NCBI GenBank assembly: GCA_009829735.1
Contig: CM020619.1
Coordinates: 32,188,685-32,252,684, forward strand
DNA length: 64,000 nucleotides
Reading direction: 5' to 3'
Source: Pyropia yezoensis
Taxonomy: Eukaryota > Rhodophyta > Bangiophyceae > Bangiales > Bangiaceae
Shown: piece after piece, positions 38,262 to 48,223 of the stretch
Layout of the letters: the number at the start of each line of letters is the position of its first letter
Numbering within the stretch: position 1 is the first letter of the stretch
Position numbers and translations under genes: made by a program
The notes under the pieces: generated by a model
The model's database searches: none
The model's input: only the letters and a program-made list of their open reading frames with translations
What the model was told of the DNA's origin: nothing

Positions 38262-39638
38262 TCACGTCTGCGCGTCGTACAGGCGGCGCAGGTAGAAGCG
38301 CGCGGAGGGAATGGCCAAAGAGGAGGACACCGCCGTGCCGGTGAAACGCGTCAGAGCCTTCGCGGATACGCGGCGACTGGTGCTCGTTGCCGCAGACAGC
38401 AAGGCTTTGGCCCCGCGGATGACTTTGTCCCGGCGCTCCTTCGGCAGCACGAGAACGCGGCGCCGGGTGTCGGCCAAGAAGCCGAGAATGGGCAGCCTGG
38501 TGGTGCCCGCAGTCACGCCCTTGGTGGCGTGAACGTGCAGCCCCAAGTCCGCAAACAGCCGCACGATCTTGACGCGGCCAGCCGTAGCCGAAGCCGCCGA
38601 CGAAGGGCGCTCGTCCCGCCCCGTGAACGCGAAATCGTCCACGCACGCCATCATATGGAAGCCGCGTAGGCGAAGGGCAGCAACGACGGGGCGCAGCATT
38701 TTCGTCCATGCCCACGGCGATAGACGCATCCCGAAAGGTAGCACCCGTGGCTCGTAGACCACTCCGTCCACGACGAATCGAAAGTACCTCCGGTGAGCGG
38801 GGAAAATACGTATGTGGTAGAATGCATCCTTGACGTCCCAAGAAATTAAGTGCTCGTCCGGGAGTACTCCAGCAAGAAAGCCGGCGAGCCGCTGGTACTT
38901 GAAAGGCCGTGCCGCAATGTAGTGATTGATCGGTCTTAGGTCCACCACCATCCTGTCCTTGGGGCCGTGCACGACAAAGGTCGGAGACACCCACGACGAC
39001 CCGGCGCCGACCGCCTTGCTAAGTCGTCGGACGTAACCCGCACCCACCCACCGGTCGACTTCGGTCCGGCACCAGACCAGCTCTGCGTACGGCATGGGAT
39101 AGCCGCGGGAGCGTGTGGGCTTGGGGGTGGACACCCAGGGGATGCGCAAGCCGTAAAGGATAGTGCGCAATACCCAAGGCCCCGCCCCGAGCGCGGCCCA
39201 TACTCGTGTGGAGAGGCGGAGAGAGTTGAACGGGGAGACGGCCGCCGCCGCCGCGTCGTCCTCTGCAACCACCTTCTCGTGTCGACGTTGCCGCTGGTTG
39301 GGGCGGCGCCGACGCTTGCGTGCCTTTGGGACGGCTGCGCCCCCCGGCACGCGAGGGGGCGAGCCCGACCCCCGAGATGGGCGGGGGGTCGGCGGTGCCC
39401 GGCCCGGCTTGGCCTTAGGCGCCCCCATTGGGGCGCCCCCCTCGGCCGGGCTTGGCAGGCTTGGGCGTTGCGGCATCGCCGCGGATGCCGTTGGCGTGGC
39501 GCTCGCCATGGCGGCGGGCAGCGAGCCTGACAAAGCTCTCGTTCTGGGCAGCCTGGAGGAAGTCGTACGCGGGACAGTAGACGGCTGCGTCGGTGTCCTG
39601 GAAGACCAGCGACCGAAGAGTGTCCGCAGCGTGTCCAT
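38262..39638 (-). CDS. Reverse transcriptase of the DIRS-like element
   Basis: A 458-codon frame. The N-terminal 110 residues are basic and Pro/Arg-rich. The polymerase follows with DRMVVDLRPINHYI, HLISWDVKDAFYHIRI, VLPFGMRLSPWAWTKML and the catalytic ACVDDFAF (VDD where gypsy has LDD). It ends RFYLRRLYDAQT at a TGA, where related elements continue into RNase H. The start overlaps the Gag frame by about 220 bp. Confidence 0.85.
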   Translation of the reverse strand: MDTLRTLFGRWSSRTPTQPSTVPRTTSSRLPRTRALSGSLPAAMASATPTASAAMPQRPSLPSPAEGGAPMGAPKAKPGRAPPTPRPSRGSGSPPRVPGGAAVPKARKRRRRPNQRQRRHEKVVAEDDAAAAAVSPFNSLRLSTRVWAALGAGPWVLRTILYGLRIPWVSTPKPTRSRGYPMPYAELVWCRTEVDRWVGAGYVRRLSKAVGAGSSWVSPTFVVHGPKDRMVVDLRPINHYIAARPFKYQRLAGFLAGVLPDEHLISWDVKDAFYHIRIFPAHRRYFRFVVDGVVYEPRVLPFGMRLSPWAWTKMLRPVVAALRLRGFHMMACVDDFAFTGRDERPSSAASATAGRVKIVRLFADLGLHVHATKGVTAGTTRLPILGFLADTRRRVLVLPKERRDKVIRGAKALLSAATSTSRRVSAKALTRFTGTAVSSSLAIPSARFYLRRLYDAQT

Positions 39639-40183
39639 CGGTGGTAGCTAGCTCGAGGACCTTGTAGCGGGCGCTGGCGAGGACAAACAGCTGGTGCAGC
39701 GCCACACGGGTATCCTTGTCAAAGGACGAGACGGCTCTCCCCCGCTCCACCACCGCTTGCTCTCGCGTCAGCACGCGGTTGTGCAGGAATTGTAACCAGG
39801 CACAGATGTTGTACACAAATTCCAGGTCGTGCGCGGCCTTGCCGCCGACGCGGGACTGAACACGTGCGTAACGCGTATCGCCAGTGACGTCAAATGGCGC
39901 AGGAAAGGCCAAGCGGGGGCTACCTTCCGGTGGCAGAACAAATCCGCGGATGATTGGAGGTGCCGCCCGGATCTTGGCCACCTGCTTGGGGTCGAAGGGG
40001 CTGACGTACGACGGCTTCACCTTGGACTCGTCTCTTTCCCAGTCGTCACCGTCGAAAGGGCCCTCGTCCTCCGAGTAGTCCTCGTCGTCGCCGTCGTCTG
40101 GCTCGGAAGGCGGGCCGTCGTCGCCCCCCCCGCCGCCACCTCCAGGGCCACCGTTGCCTCCACCTGGGGGGCCGCCGCCACCC

Positions 40184-40215
<32 letters not shown>

Positions 40216-40434
40216 TCCGCCAGAACCCGCGCCAGATGCGCCGCTCTTGTCGGAGCCAGACCCTGACCCACCGCCGTCCGCGCCAGCGTCAGCACCGCCG
40301 CCGGATCCGCTTCCACCTCCGCCGCCCGTCGCAGCACCTCCGCGACCACCACGTCGCGGGCGCCCCCCGCGGCGCACGATATCACCGGGAGGGGGGGGGT
40401 GGAGTGGAGTGCCCAAAGGAGAGTGAGTAGCCAA
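39415..40434 (-). CDS. Gag-like ORF1 of the DIRS-like element
   Basis: A 339-residue frame between A1 and the reverse transcriptase. A Gly/Ser-rich N-terminal half (about 20-95) leads to an acidic patch (DDGDDEDYSEDEGPFDGDDW). A compact C-terminal domain contains DLEFVYNICAWLQFLHNRVL and DTRVALHQLFVLASARYKVL. Position and the helical C-terminal domain suggest a DIRS Gag; there is no zinc knuckle. A GGC/GGT-rich tract lies at about 40165-40225. Confidence 0.7.
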
Positions 40435-40604
40435 AGGAGGGGGTACGTTGACCCCGAGTTACCCGTCGCCCCCAGATGGGGGCCGGGACGGCTGGACAGT
40501 GCGTCACAAAGACCGTTCCCCCGCAGGGGTGCCAGCGCCACGATAGACGCCATAGATCGGGGCCGCGTCGTGCCCACCGAGACCGGTAGACGCTGTTTTC
40601 CCGT

Positions 40605-40919
40605 AGACGGAAAAACAGCGGACGTGCTGCACCCAGTGGCCAGGCGAAGGGACGCGGCGGCGTCGCCTCTTATGGGGCGCTGGGGCGGGGGGAGGTGCAG
40701 GGCACCGCCGTGGTGTGGCTGCCACGGCGGCGGCGGCGTGTGGCCGCCGGTGCTCGGCGTATCCGGCGCCGAGGCACCTCCCCCCCGCAGCGGCACGGGG
40801 TGATCGAAACGGATCACCCGTCGCCCGCGCCTCCGTCCATTCAATCTAACTAACAATTCCGGCGACGCCCAGAAGGGGAGCCTATAACCGACAAATCAGG
40901 GACATGATACGTGGGGGTT
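40605..40919 (-). repeat. A1, 315-bp terminal repeat of the DIRS-like element (5' end)
   Basis: Equal in length and apparently in sequence to A2 at 26764-27078. The outer boundary is the GTT at 40917-40919, followed by host CTCGCCCC. Confidence 0.9.
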
Positions 40920-41360
40920 CTCGCCCCACCTCCCCCTCCACCACTCACACGGGCAAGAGGCTAAGGTGCGGATCACTGCCGCCCATTCCCCCGCTCACCA
41001 CGACCAGGAGTGGCCGCTGGCTGCCCCAACCCTCCATAACTCCCTCCCCCTCGTGCCCACAAGAGACCCCACCCGCGCCCCGCCTCAGTTTTTTTCCAAC
41101 CTTCTGCCACAACCGACTCATCGCGTTCGCAGCGTCCCTCTCTCGCTACCCTCTGCGCACCCTGCAGGATGGTCGAGGGGGGATGGTGGAGGGGGGGGCG
41201 GCGGCCTGCATCCCTTCTCCACCCTCTACGTAGACCTTCTTTTGGCTCGCATACACGCTCCGGTCCTCTTCCGCCTCCCCGCAGCTGTGGCGGGGCTGTT
41301 ACATACGTGTGACCACATGCTGTCGGACGCTGCTGACATTGCATTTTCAAAAGATTTGGC
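40920..41360. other. Host sequence between the transposon and the tRNA gene
   Basis: No gene. C-rich from 40920 to 41100. It includes the tRNA terminator at 41349. Confidence 0.5.
41349..41352 (-). terminator. RNA polymerase III oligo-T terminator
   Basis: TTTT on the minus strand, nine bases past the tRNA 3' end, as expected for a polymerase III transcript. Confidence 0.7.
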
Positions 41361-41446
41361 TGGATCAGCGGGGGATCGATCCCCGGACCTCTCGCAGGCT
41401 TGACATGGGATGCTAAGCGAGCACTCTACCACTGAGCTACAAACCC
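41361..41446 (-). tRNA. tRNA-Ala(AGC) with a 14-nt intron
   Basis: The minus strand folds as a full cloverleaf. Acceptor GGGTTTG/CTGATCC has the G3-U70 pair that identifies alanine tRNAs. D arm GCTC/GAGT, anticodon stem CTCGC/GCGAG, loop TTAGCAT with anticodon AGC, T arm CGGGG/CCCCG. The discriminator is A. A 14-nt intron (TCCCATGTCAAGCC, 41410-41397) sits between positions 37 and 38, the canonical nuclear site. CCA is not encoded. The T loop starts A-T-C instead of T-T-C, and the acceptor stem has one T-T mismatch (6-67), so a slightly diverged gene is possible. Confidence 0.88.
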
Positions 41447-44155
41447 AACTTGTTGGTAGTGGCATTTTACGTAACAACTTATTTCCTTGTAATTTGGCTA
41501 ATTGGACTTGCTTGCATCCGAGTGCTGCTGGGGATGATTCTGCGGCACCCAGACCGCGGGAGAGGTCTCATGCTTCCGTAGAAAGGTGCGTCTCCGAAGA
41601 CTTTCTGCCTCTTCGCGTCTAGGCGCCCCTGTGGGCAGCTACAGAAAATTGAATGTAGGCTGCAGCCCGAACAGTTTGGGTAAGCGAACGCTGTGCAATG
41701 ATGGATGCAGACTGGGCGAGTGAACGTAATGATGCGTATCCCCCACCAATACAATTGGTGGTCTTGCTGCTGGAGACGATCCTGCAGCGAGCACGCCGTG
41801 GACGGATGCGGCGGGCGGGAGACATGGAGATTCATACACGTCCTTGTTTCCGCCGCGGCCGAAGGTGACTGCGACTCTACAAAGGCGAAGTCACAAACAA
41901 TGGGAGGAGCAGCCACTATCGAATTGGGAGGATGCGGCCACAGATGAGGGAAAAAGCAGACCACCGTCGACTGCCAGGAGTCCCACGAATGCTGCCGGAA
42001 CCGTGCAGCTCGTACACCTGAGATGTAAAGCGACGGAGGGGCGGCGCGCCCATAAAGGCGGTAAGCACTTTCAGCTTGGCTGTTGAGTCGTCCCCATGCC
42101 GCCTCGCGATTGCTGAAATGGACGAGCGGTAGCGGAGCAGCGTCCACAAGTGGCTCCTGGCGCGGGAGCACAAGTCTACCCGCCCTTGGATGGTGGGATA
42201 CCTCGCCCAACTTTCCAGTCTGCCTCCCATCCTCGCACCGCTCTCCCTGCCCTGCTTCAACCTGGCCCCACGCTGCGGCTGCCACATTCTAAAACGCTCT
42301 GTGCCCGACTGCTGCGGCCAGCACAACTACCATCATGTGTGTTGTGGCGCGCGTCATCCCCGAGTGGCTCGCACATGACATGGCCGGAGCCCCTGTCAAG
42401 AGATGAGGAGCTCCGCCTTCAGCAGTTGCACACCGAAACCCTATCCGAGAAAGATGTTGGTATCTATCTAAATCTTTAGCCACAGCGCCGACCGTCGGCT
42501 CATCCTCCCATCCAGTCATGCACGGGGACAATTAAGACTAGATAAGGTTCCCTTAGGTTTCCTTACGTGTTGTAGTTAAGTGCAAATCATACCTGGTCCG
42601 TTGTGGCGGAACGACAATCTCCTTGTAGGCCCCGCCGCACACGAGAGAGCCTGTGGGGCTCCCCGATAATAAGTTGTGATCTCATCGGGCCGGCGCGGAC
42701 CGATTCATGCCAACCCCAGCGCGTCTCCGCAAAGATACGTCGGCGGTCAAGCTCAGCCACAAGTCGCCGAGCCGCCCGAGTGCCATCGAACCTCGTGGAA
42801 CCCCGCTTGGAAGGCAGCTGGGATTGTGTTAGTTTTCCGACCAACCAGCAGCGTCCATGGGACAGGCACTGTCCCCACGCCAGATGGCCTTAATCAACAC
42901 TGTCAACGGACCTTCGGAGAAGCCCTCTCTGCCGCCCTCGCATACATATCTGGATGCCCATTCTTGCCATCTCGGTGTATGTATTTCTATTTACTGTCGT
43001 CGGGTTGCCCCAGCAGAGGCCACGGCTCGGGCGCGTAGGCCTGGCCAAGAGGGGGGCCTCGCCGCATTCATACTCGGCTCTCACCTGGGCAGCGTTGGAC
43101 CGGCGCGGAGCTCGGAGGGGCGGCCAGCGGCGTCTTGCGACCGCTCAACCTGCAAAGGGGCCCCCAGTGGTGGTCCGTCAATGGAAAGACGGACCACTCC
43201 GGTGCCTCTTGGTCCAGGGACCCGCCCCCCGGCCGGCCCACTGAGGGCGCCCGGGCGTCCAATCGGCCGCTCGGCTCACCGGTTGGTGGACCGCTCCGCT
43301 GGCTTGCAGCCGCACACGTGCGCGACGGGCCTCCAGCAGGCGCCGTTTGCGCCCCGCACGGGTGGCCACAAGAAAAAAAACGGGGGCAGAGGGTCCTCCC
43401 GACACTGAAGGGGGCCAATCTCAAGGGCCCTGTCCTACAGATTTTTTTCGAGCGGGCAGAGAGGGCGTCGAGCGGGGCCAGCAGCAGACCTGGTACTGTA
43501 GCACTAGGGCCCTACCCCTCCCCCCCCGCTCAACCACCCCCGATTCCCACGTCGCGCGCGCAGCTTTTAGGACCCCTGGCACTGCTGGGAGGAGGGGCGT
43601 GAGCTACGCAGGGGATATAGCCAATCGGCGAGAGGACGACCCCGCCGTTGGTGTGCGCCCCCAAACGGGGCCTCCCACCCAGCCACCTGTCCACGGATTT
43701 GCACCGCGCTGTGGGGGGGGCGTGGTGGCGTGGTCCCGGCGTGCACGTCGGCTGTGGGCTCCGCGGTCCTGGCGTCGTTGCTCCGTGTGCCGTCGGGGGG
43801 GGGGTGGCGCGGTCGCAGCGACGGAAGCGTGGGCGCACAGGCGCGCGCGTGCGCGCCGCGTCGGTAGGTGGTTCTTGAGTCGGCCACCGTTGCCGTCTCT
43901 CGGCTGTTCATCAGCGGCGGCGCGCGGTCCTGGCCCTGTTCAGCTCGACGTCGTCACGCCGACGTTGCGTATTCTCCGCCCATTGCCCCTTTTGCTCAAC
44001 CACCGCCCGGCTCCTCCTCCCTCTCGCCGGTCCTTGCCTGTGAAAGGTGTTCAGGCCGTTCTCTGTCTCCGCATCCCCCCTCCCCCCCCTCCCGTCACGG
44101 CGTTAAAAGTACATGTCACGACGCCCCCCACCGTCCCCCGCCCCCTCCCGCCATC
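41447..44155. other. Intergenic region between tRNA-Ala and the PP2A subunit gene
   Basis: 2.7 kb without a supported gene. Open frames on the minus strand at 41479-42285 and 42587-42844 have ordinary composition but no recognisable domain, and no consistent start. The last 250 bases before 44156 are C/T-rich like other leaders here. Confidence 0.4.
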
Positions 44156-46018
44156 ATGGCGCCATCCGTCTCAGCGCTGTCCGCCATGCCAGCCTACCGC
44201 TACGACCGAGTCCGCGAAGCGGCCTGTGCTGATGCCAACCCCGTCATCGAGGCGCCCGTGCCCCTTCGGCCACCACGGTATGGGGGCGGCAGCTGCAGCG
44301 CGCCACCCTCCCCGCCGACGCGGCCGCTGCCGCCACCCCCACCTGCCGCCGTTGCTGCCGGCGTCGCCACCCCCCCCCCCCCCCCCCCCGCGCTTCCTTC
44401 TCCGCGGCTGCTGCGGGCGGTGGCGAGCGACGCCTCCCTCGACACCCTCTCCCTCCGCCTCCGTCGCTCGGCGGGTGCCACTGGCGGGCGCACCTCTTCC
44501 GCGGCGGCCGGCCGCGGCGGTGCGTGCAGCGTGGTGACGAGGGAACTCGCCCTCGTCGGCCGGCTGTACGGCGCGGCGAGCGCGGCGGCGGCGCGGCGCG
44601 CGGTGGCGGCTGGCGGTGACGCAGGTGCGGCGGGGGAGGTGGCGGCGCAGCCGCCGCCCTCCCGCCTCGCCTCGGCGGTGGGCCTCCCCCAGTGTGCAGT
44701 GGCGTCGCTGCCGCCGCTGCCCACGTTTTCCGACTTTTGTGCCTACTATGACGACCGCCTCCGCGGCGCTGACGAGGAGCGGCGGCTGTATCAAGTGCTC
44801 CGTCGGGACTCTGCCAAGGTGCCCGTCGCGACTGTTGCGGCCACCATCCGGTCACTGCTGTCTGCTCGGGGGTCCCCGTTGTACGAGCGCAACGCCCGGA
44901 TTGCGGTGGAGACGGTCCTGTATGGCCTCCATTCTGACCCGCTGGTGACGGTGTACACCCCCGCCGACCTGGCGGGCCCCCGGCTGGCCGCCTCCCTCGC
45001 TGCTGCCGAGTCGACGGGCGCCCTGCAGGGCGCGCTGGCGGCGCTGGCGCCCGGCCGCTTTGCTGGTATGCTCATGGACTGGACAGACTTGCTGGAGGAC
45101 GCGGGCCCGGGTATTGAGTGCAGCTGCCCTGCGGCTGCCGCCGCGGCGGCAGCGGCTGAGGCAGCCGCAGAGGCGGCTGCCGCCCGCGCAGAGGCGGCCT
45201 CCCGGCGACGCACAATGCCCGACTCGTGGGCGTCGTCCCTGTCGCTCGACGATGACGCGGTGGATGCGGGGGCTTTGCTGGTGCCTGGGGCTCGCGCCTG
45301 TGGCGGCGTCGACGACGGGGACGTGCCACTGGGCTGCAGCCCTCCGTCCATGTCCATCATTTCGACAAGCAGCAGCGCCGACTCGCACTTGTCGGTGCCC
45401 GAGCCGGCGTGCAGCCCCCACACCCTCATTTGCGAGTACCACAGCGGCCGTGGCGCCGCGTCGGCCGCCGCCGACAGCGGAGCGGCCGACGATGGTGACA
45501 CGTGGGTGTGTGCCGGCTCCCTCAACGCCTTTTGTGAATCCAAGGGCCTCCTCACCCCCCGCGCGATCGCGACGGTGGTGCGGCTGTATGGGCGCCACGG
45601 GCGGCTGTCGTCGGCGGGCTTTTGCCGCCTCTTCCAGGCGCTCACCACCTGTGGCGCCGTTGGCAGCGCCGTCGGCTACTGGTTCCGGGTGCTGGACCAT
45701 GACCTCGACGGCGTCATTGGGGCGGGCGACGTGCGCCACTACTATGCCCACAAGCGGGTGCTCGGCCACGAGGCGGAGCCCGACGTTGTCCTCACCTGTG
45801 TACGGCACGTGTGGACGCGGCTTGTGGCGATGGCGGGAGGGCGGACGGGCGGGCTCCGCCCCCGGGACCTCCGAGCGCTGACCGACAAGGAGCGCGAGTT
45901 TGTGCTCTGCGCCCTCTTGGTGCGGCGGGTGGACGACGGGGGGCTGGTGAATGTGTGCGCCACCCTGCGGCTGACGTCGGACGAGGAGGAGGGCGCACCG
46001 CTTGGGGTGGTGTCGTGA
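44156..46018 (+). CDS. Protein phosphatase 2A regulatory subunit B''-type, EF-hand
   Basis: A 620-residue protein of the PP2A B'' (PPP2R3) family, calcium-binding subunits that select substrates and location for the PP2A core enzyme; plant FASS/TON2 belongs here. The N-terminal 180 residues are low-complexity. Family-like segments follow: LPTFSDFCAYYDDRLRGADE (near 185-205), ARIAVETVLYGLHSDPLVTV, and, after an Ala/Ser-rich insert, LNAFCESKGLLTPRAIATVV. The best match is GYWFRVLDHDLDGVIGAGD near 508-526, an EF-hand whose loop DHDLDGVIGAGD keeps acidic ligands. ATG 44156 follows CCATC and the C/T-rich leader; the open frame upstream reads as leader. Intronless. A C run at 44371-44390 encodes poly-Pro, and a length error there would shift the frame, though the frame holds on both sides. 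Confidence 0.8.
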   Translation: MAPSVSALSAMPAYRYDRVREAACADANPVIEAPVPLRPPRYGGGSCSAPPSPPTRPLPPPPPAAVAAGVATPPPPPPALPSPRLLRAVASDASLDTLSLRLRRSAGATGGRTSSAAAGRGGACSVVTRELALVGRLYGAASAAAARRAVAAGGDAGAAGEVAAQPPPSRLASAVGLPQCAVASLPPLPTFSDFCAYYDDRLRGADEERRLYQVLRRDSAKVPVATVAATIRSLLSARGSPLYERNARIAVETVLYGLHSDPLVTVYTPADLAGPRLAASLAAAESTGALQGALAALAPGRFAGMLMDWTDLLEDAGPGIECSCPAAAAAAAAAEAAAEAAAARAEAASRRRTMPDSWASSLSLDDDAVDAGALLVPGARACGGVDDGDVPLGCSPPSMSIISTSSSADSHLSVPEPACSPHTLICEYHSGRGAASAAADSGAADDGDTWVCAGSLNAFCESKGLLTPRAIATVVRLYGRHGRLSSAGFCRLFQALTTCGAVGSAVGYWFRVLDHDLDGVIGAGDVRHYYAHKRVLGHEAEPDVVLTCVRHVWTRLVAMAGGRTGGLRPRDLRALTDKEREFVLCALLVRRVDDGGLVNVCATLRLTSDEEEGAPLGVVS

Positions 46019-47787
46019 GCGTGGCCAGTGTGGCTGGACAGGGGCGGCGGTTAGGGAGGAGGTGCGGATTGTTGACCAGGGCGGCGACACACGGTGTGGC
46101 TGCATAGTCTGGTGCGGTGGGGTGCGGTTTGGATGTAGCGGGCGCGCGGGTAGGTTGTGTTTTTCGTCTTCTGGGGTGATATCTTCTTTCTTGTCGTGTG
46201 TGGCGGATGAGTCGCGTGCACATATATTTTATCCTGCCTCGTCACTGTTGCTCCCATCGCAAACTCCCCGCCGTCGTGAGGCCGCCCGCCCCGACCGACG
46301 GTTTGTGTCGGTAGGGAGTGGGAACTGTGACCAGCAGAGTTGACGTGGTTTGGCGTGGGCCCGCCTCCCACCGCGACGGCCGCCAGTGGGACGCCAGCGC
46401 CCGCGACGGCCGCCAGTGGGACGCCAGCGCCCGCGGCGGCCGTTCCCCCCCCTTCAGTGGTGTGTCCCGGCCCCCTCCCTTCAGTGGTGTGTCCCGGCGC
46501 CGTGCCCCCCGCCATTGGGCAACACCGCAACGGCAGCGGCGGCGGCTGTCCTGCCGCCCAGACGCCTCCCACACCCCCAGCTGGACCCGCCGCCACTCAA
46601 CGCACCAAACGCACCCGCCCGACGCAGGCGCGGGCGCTGGCACCCGTTGCGAGGGGCGCCGCCCCGTCCGCCGCGGTACCGCCCGTACAGCACCCCCCCC
46701 GCAGGGCGCCGCCGCCACGGAGGCCCCGCACCAGTCGCCCCCGTGCTCGGCCGCCGAGGCGGGTCTGGCTGTGGGTGGGTGGCGGAGGACGTCCACATGA
46801 TACGCGGCTGCCGCCGCACCCGCGTGCGCCCCCCCCCCCCGCCAGACACGGGGAGCCGGCGGGCAGGCCAATGTGGCGTGCGGGACGGCGCGGAACGGGA
46901 CGGCACTGTGGGTGTGTGGCGGGCGGGGCGGGAACGGGGGAGGCGCCCCCGCTGTGGGCCGCATGGGGGGGGGGCGCCGCCCCCCTTAGTGTATGCATGT
47001 GCCGGCGACGGCACAGGGAGCAGAGCACCAGCGGCGAGCCGCGCACACGACACCGCGCGGGCGCCAGGGGGGGAGGGGGGGGGGGAGGGGGGGACACTCG
47101 CCCTGGGAGGAGGCCCCGCGGGCGCGCGCCACGGGTAGCGCGCGACGGCGCGTGCGGGGGGCGACGGGAGGCGGACGCGGGGCGGGGCGGCGCGCCGGCG
47201 CGCCGGCGGCTGGGTCTCCCCACGGCGGGGGGGAGCGGGTGGGGGCCCCCCCGCGGGGTCGTGGCGCGCCCACACGCGTCGGCGCGGGCGGGTGGGCACC
47301 CACCGAAAAAAAAAAGAGGGAGACGGCCGCCCCCCCCCCCCCAACGGCGCGCGGGCGCGTCGACGCGAGGCATCCCCGTGGGCAACTGCACGTGGGGGCC
47401 CACACGGCCGCCGCCGTTGGCACCGGCCGCAGGCGCGCCGCCGCACCGCTCCCCTCGTGCCGACGCGGCACGACGGGAGCCGGCCGGCGGCACACGGTGG
47501 GCGCGGAGGAGCCGCCCGCCCGCGCACCGGGAGGCCGCCGTTGGGCAGCGCGTCGACGACCGCCCGGCGGCGCGCGCGGCCAACCCCCGCCCCCCCCCCA
47601 CGTGGCCAAGCACACACACGGACAGCGTCGACGAGAGAAAGCGAAGCAACAGTCATGACCCGTCACTCACCCTGGTGGGGAGCACACCGCCGACTCTTCC
47701 ACCCACTCCTTCTCCACCAACTCCCCCCCCCCGACCCCCCCCCTCCCCCCCCCGCCCACTTCCCAACCTCCCTCCCTTCCCCCTGTG
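46019..47787. other. Convergent intergenic region, very GC-rich
   Basis: The tail-to-tail gap between the PP2A subunit and kinase genes. Tandem repeats at 46371-46500 are listed separately. The rest (46800-47640) is extremely GC-rich and open in all frames, but none gives a recognisable protein. Confidence 0.4.
46371..46498. repeat. Short tandem repeats: perfect 30-bp pair, then a 20-bp pair
   Basis: 46371-46400 and 46401-46430 are identical (each starts CCGCGACGGCCGCCAGTGGG) with a partial third unit. From about 46450 a second pair shares CCTTCAGTGGTGTGTCCCGG. Both lie downstream of the PP2A subunit gene. Confidence 0.85.
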
Positions 47788-48175
47788 CTATACAACCCCC
47801 GACGGCGGGGCGGGGCGTTGCCCATTCGGCACCCCCCCGGCCACCCCATTCGTGCGGGGGCCGGCCAACCCGTTGGCGCCCCCCTCCCCCCCCCCGCCGC
47901 CGCCCTGGCCGCCGCCGGCCTTGGCCGTCCCCGGCGGGGGGGGCGTCCCCCCAATGACCACGTGGCCGCCCGCCGGCGTGTGGTCATCCACATCCTCTGA
48001 CAGGTTGCGGCCAAAGTCGTTTTTCGTTCCCGTCCACGTCCGCCCGGCGGCGGCCGGCCGGGCGCCCGCCCAGTCGAGGCCAATGCTCACCCGCCGGGGG
48101 TCCCCGCCGCCGCTGTCGGTGCGACCATTGGCGCCGCCGCCGCTGCTGCTGCTGCCGCCACCGCCGCCGCTGCCG

Positions 48176-48223
<48 letters not shown>

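Larger units (their letters stand above)
26590..40919 (-). mobile_element. DIRS-like (Ngaro/PAT-type) tyrosine-recombinase retroelement with nested gypsy element
   Basis: Read on the minus strand, the element starts at 40919 with repeat A1 and encodes Gag, reverse transcriptase, RNase H and a tyrosine recombinase. It ends with B1, A2 and B2 at 26590. This A1 - ORFs - B1-A2-B2 order is the split direct repeat arrangement of Ngaro/PAT-like elements. A1 and A2 are 315 bp each and B1 and B2 are 28 bp. Both outer ends and the B1/A2 junction share a GTT core, and I see no target duplication, as expected for recombinase-mediated insertion. Without the 9.1-kb gypsy insertion it would be about 5.2 kb, a normal size. 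It lacks the DDE integrase and LTRs of ordinary retrotransposons. Two breaks (an in-frame TGA and the gypsy insertion) make this copy inactive for its own reverse transcriptase. Confidence 0.88.

Noticed and set aside
26590-40919. Crypton (DNA transposon with tyrosine recombinase) as identity of the outer element
   Set aside because: A reverse transcriptase, RNase H and split direct repeats are present, which fit DIRS-like retroelements and not Cryptons.
41479-42285. 268-codon minus-strand open frame downstream of the tRNA
   Set aside because: Ordinary composition but no domain, no leader-like context and overlapping equally open frames; not supported as a gene.
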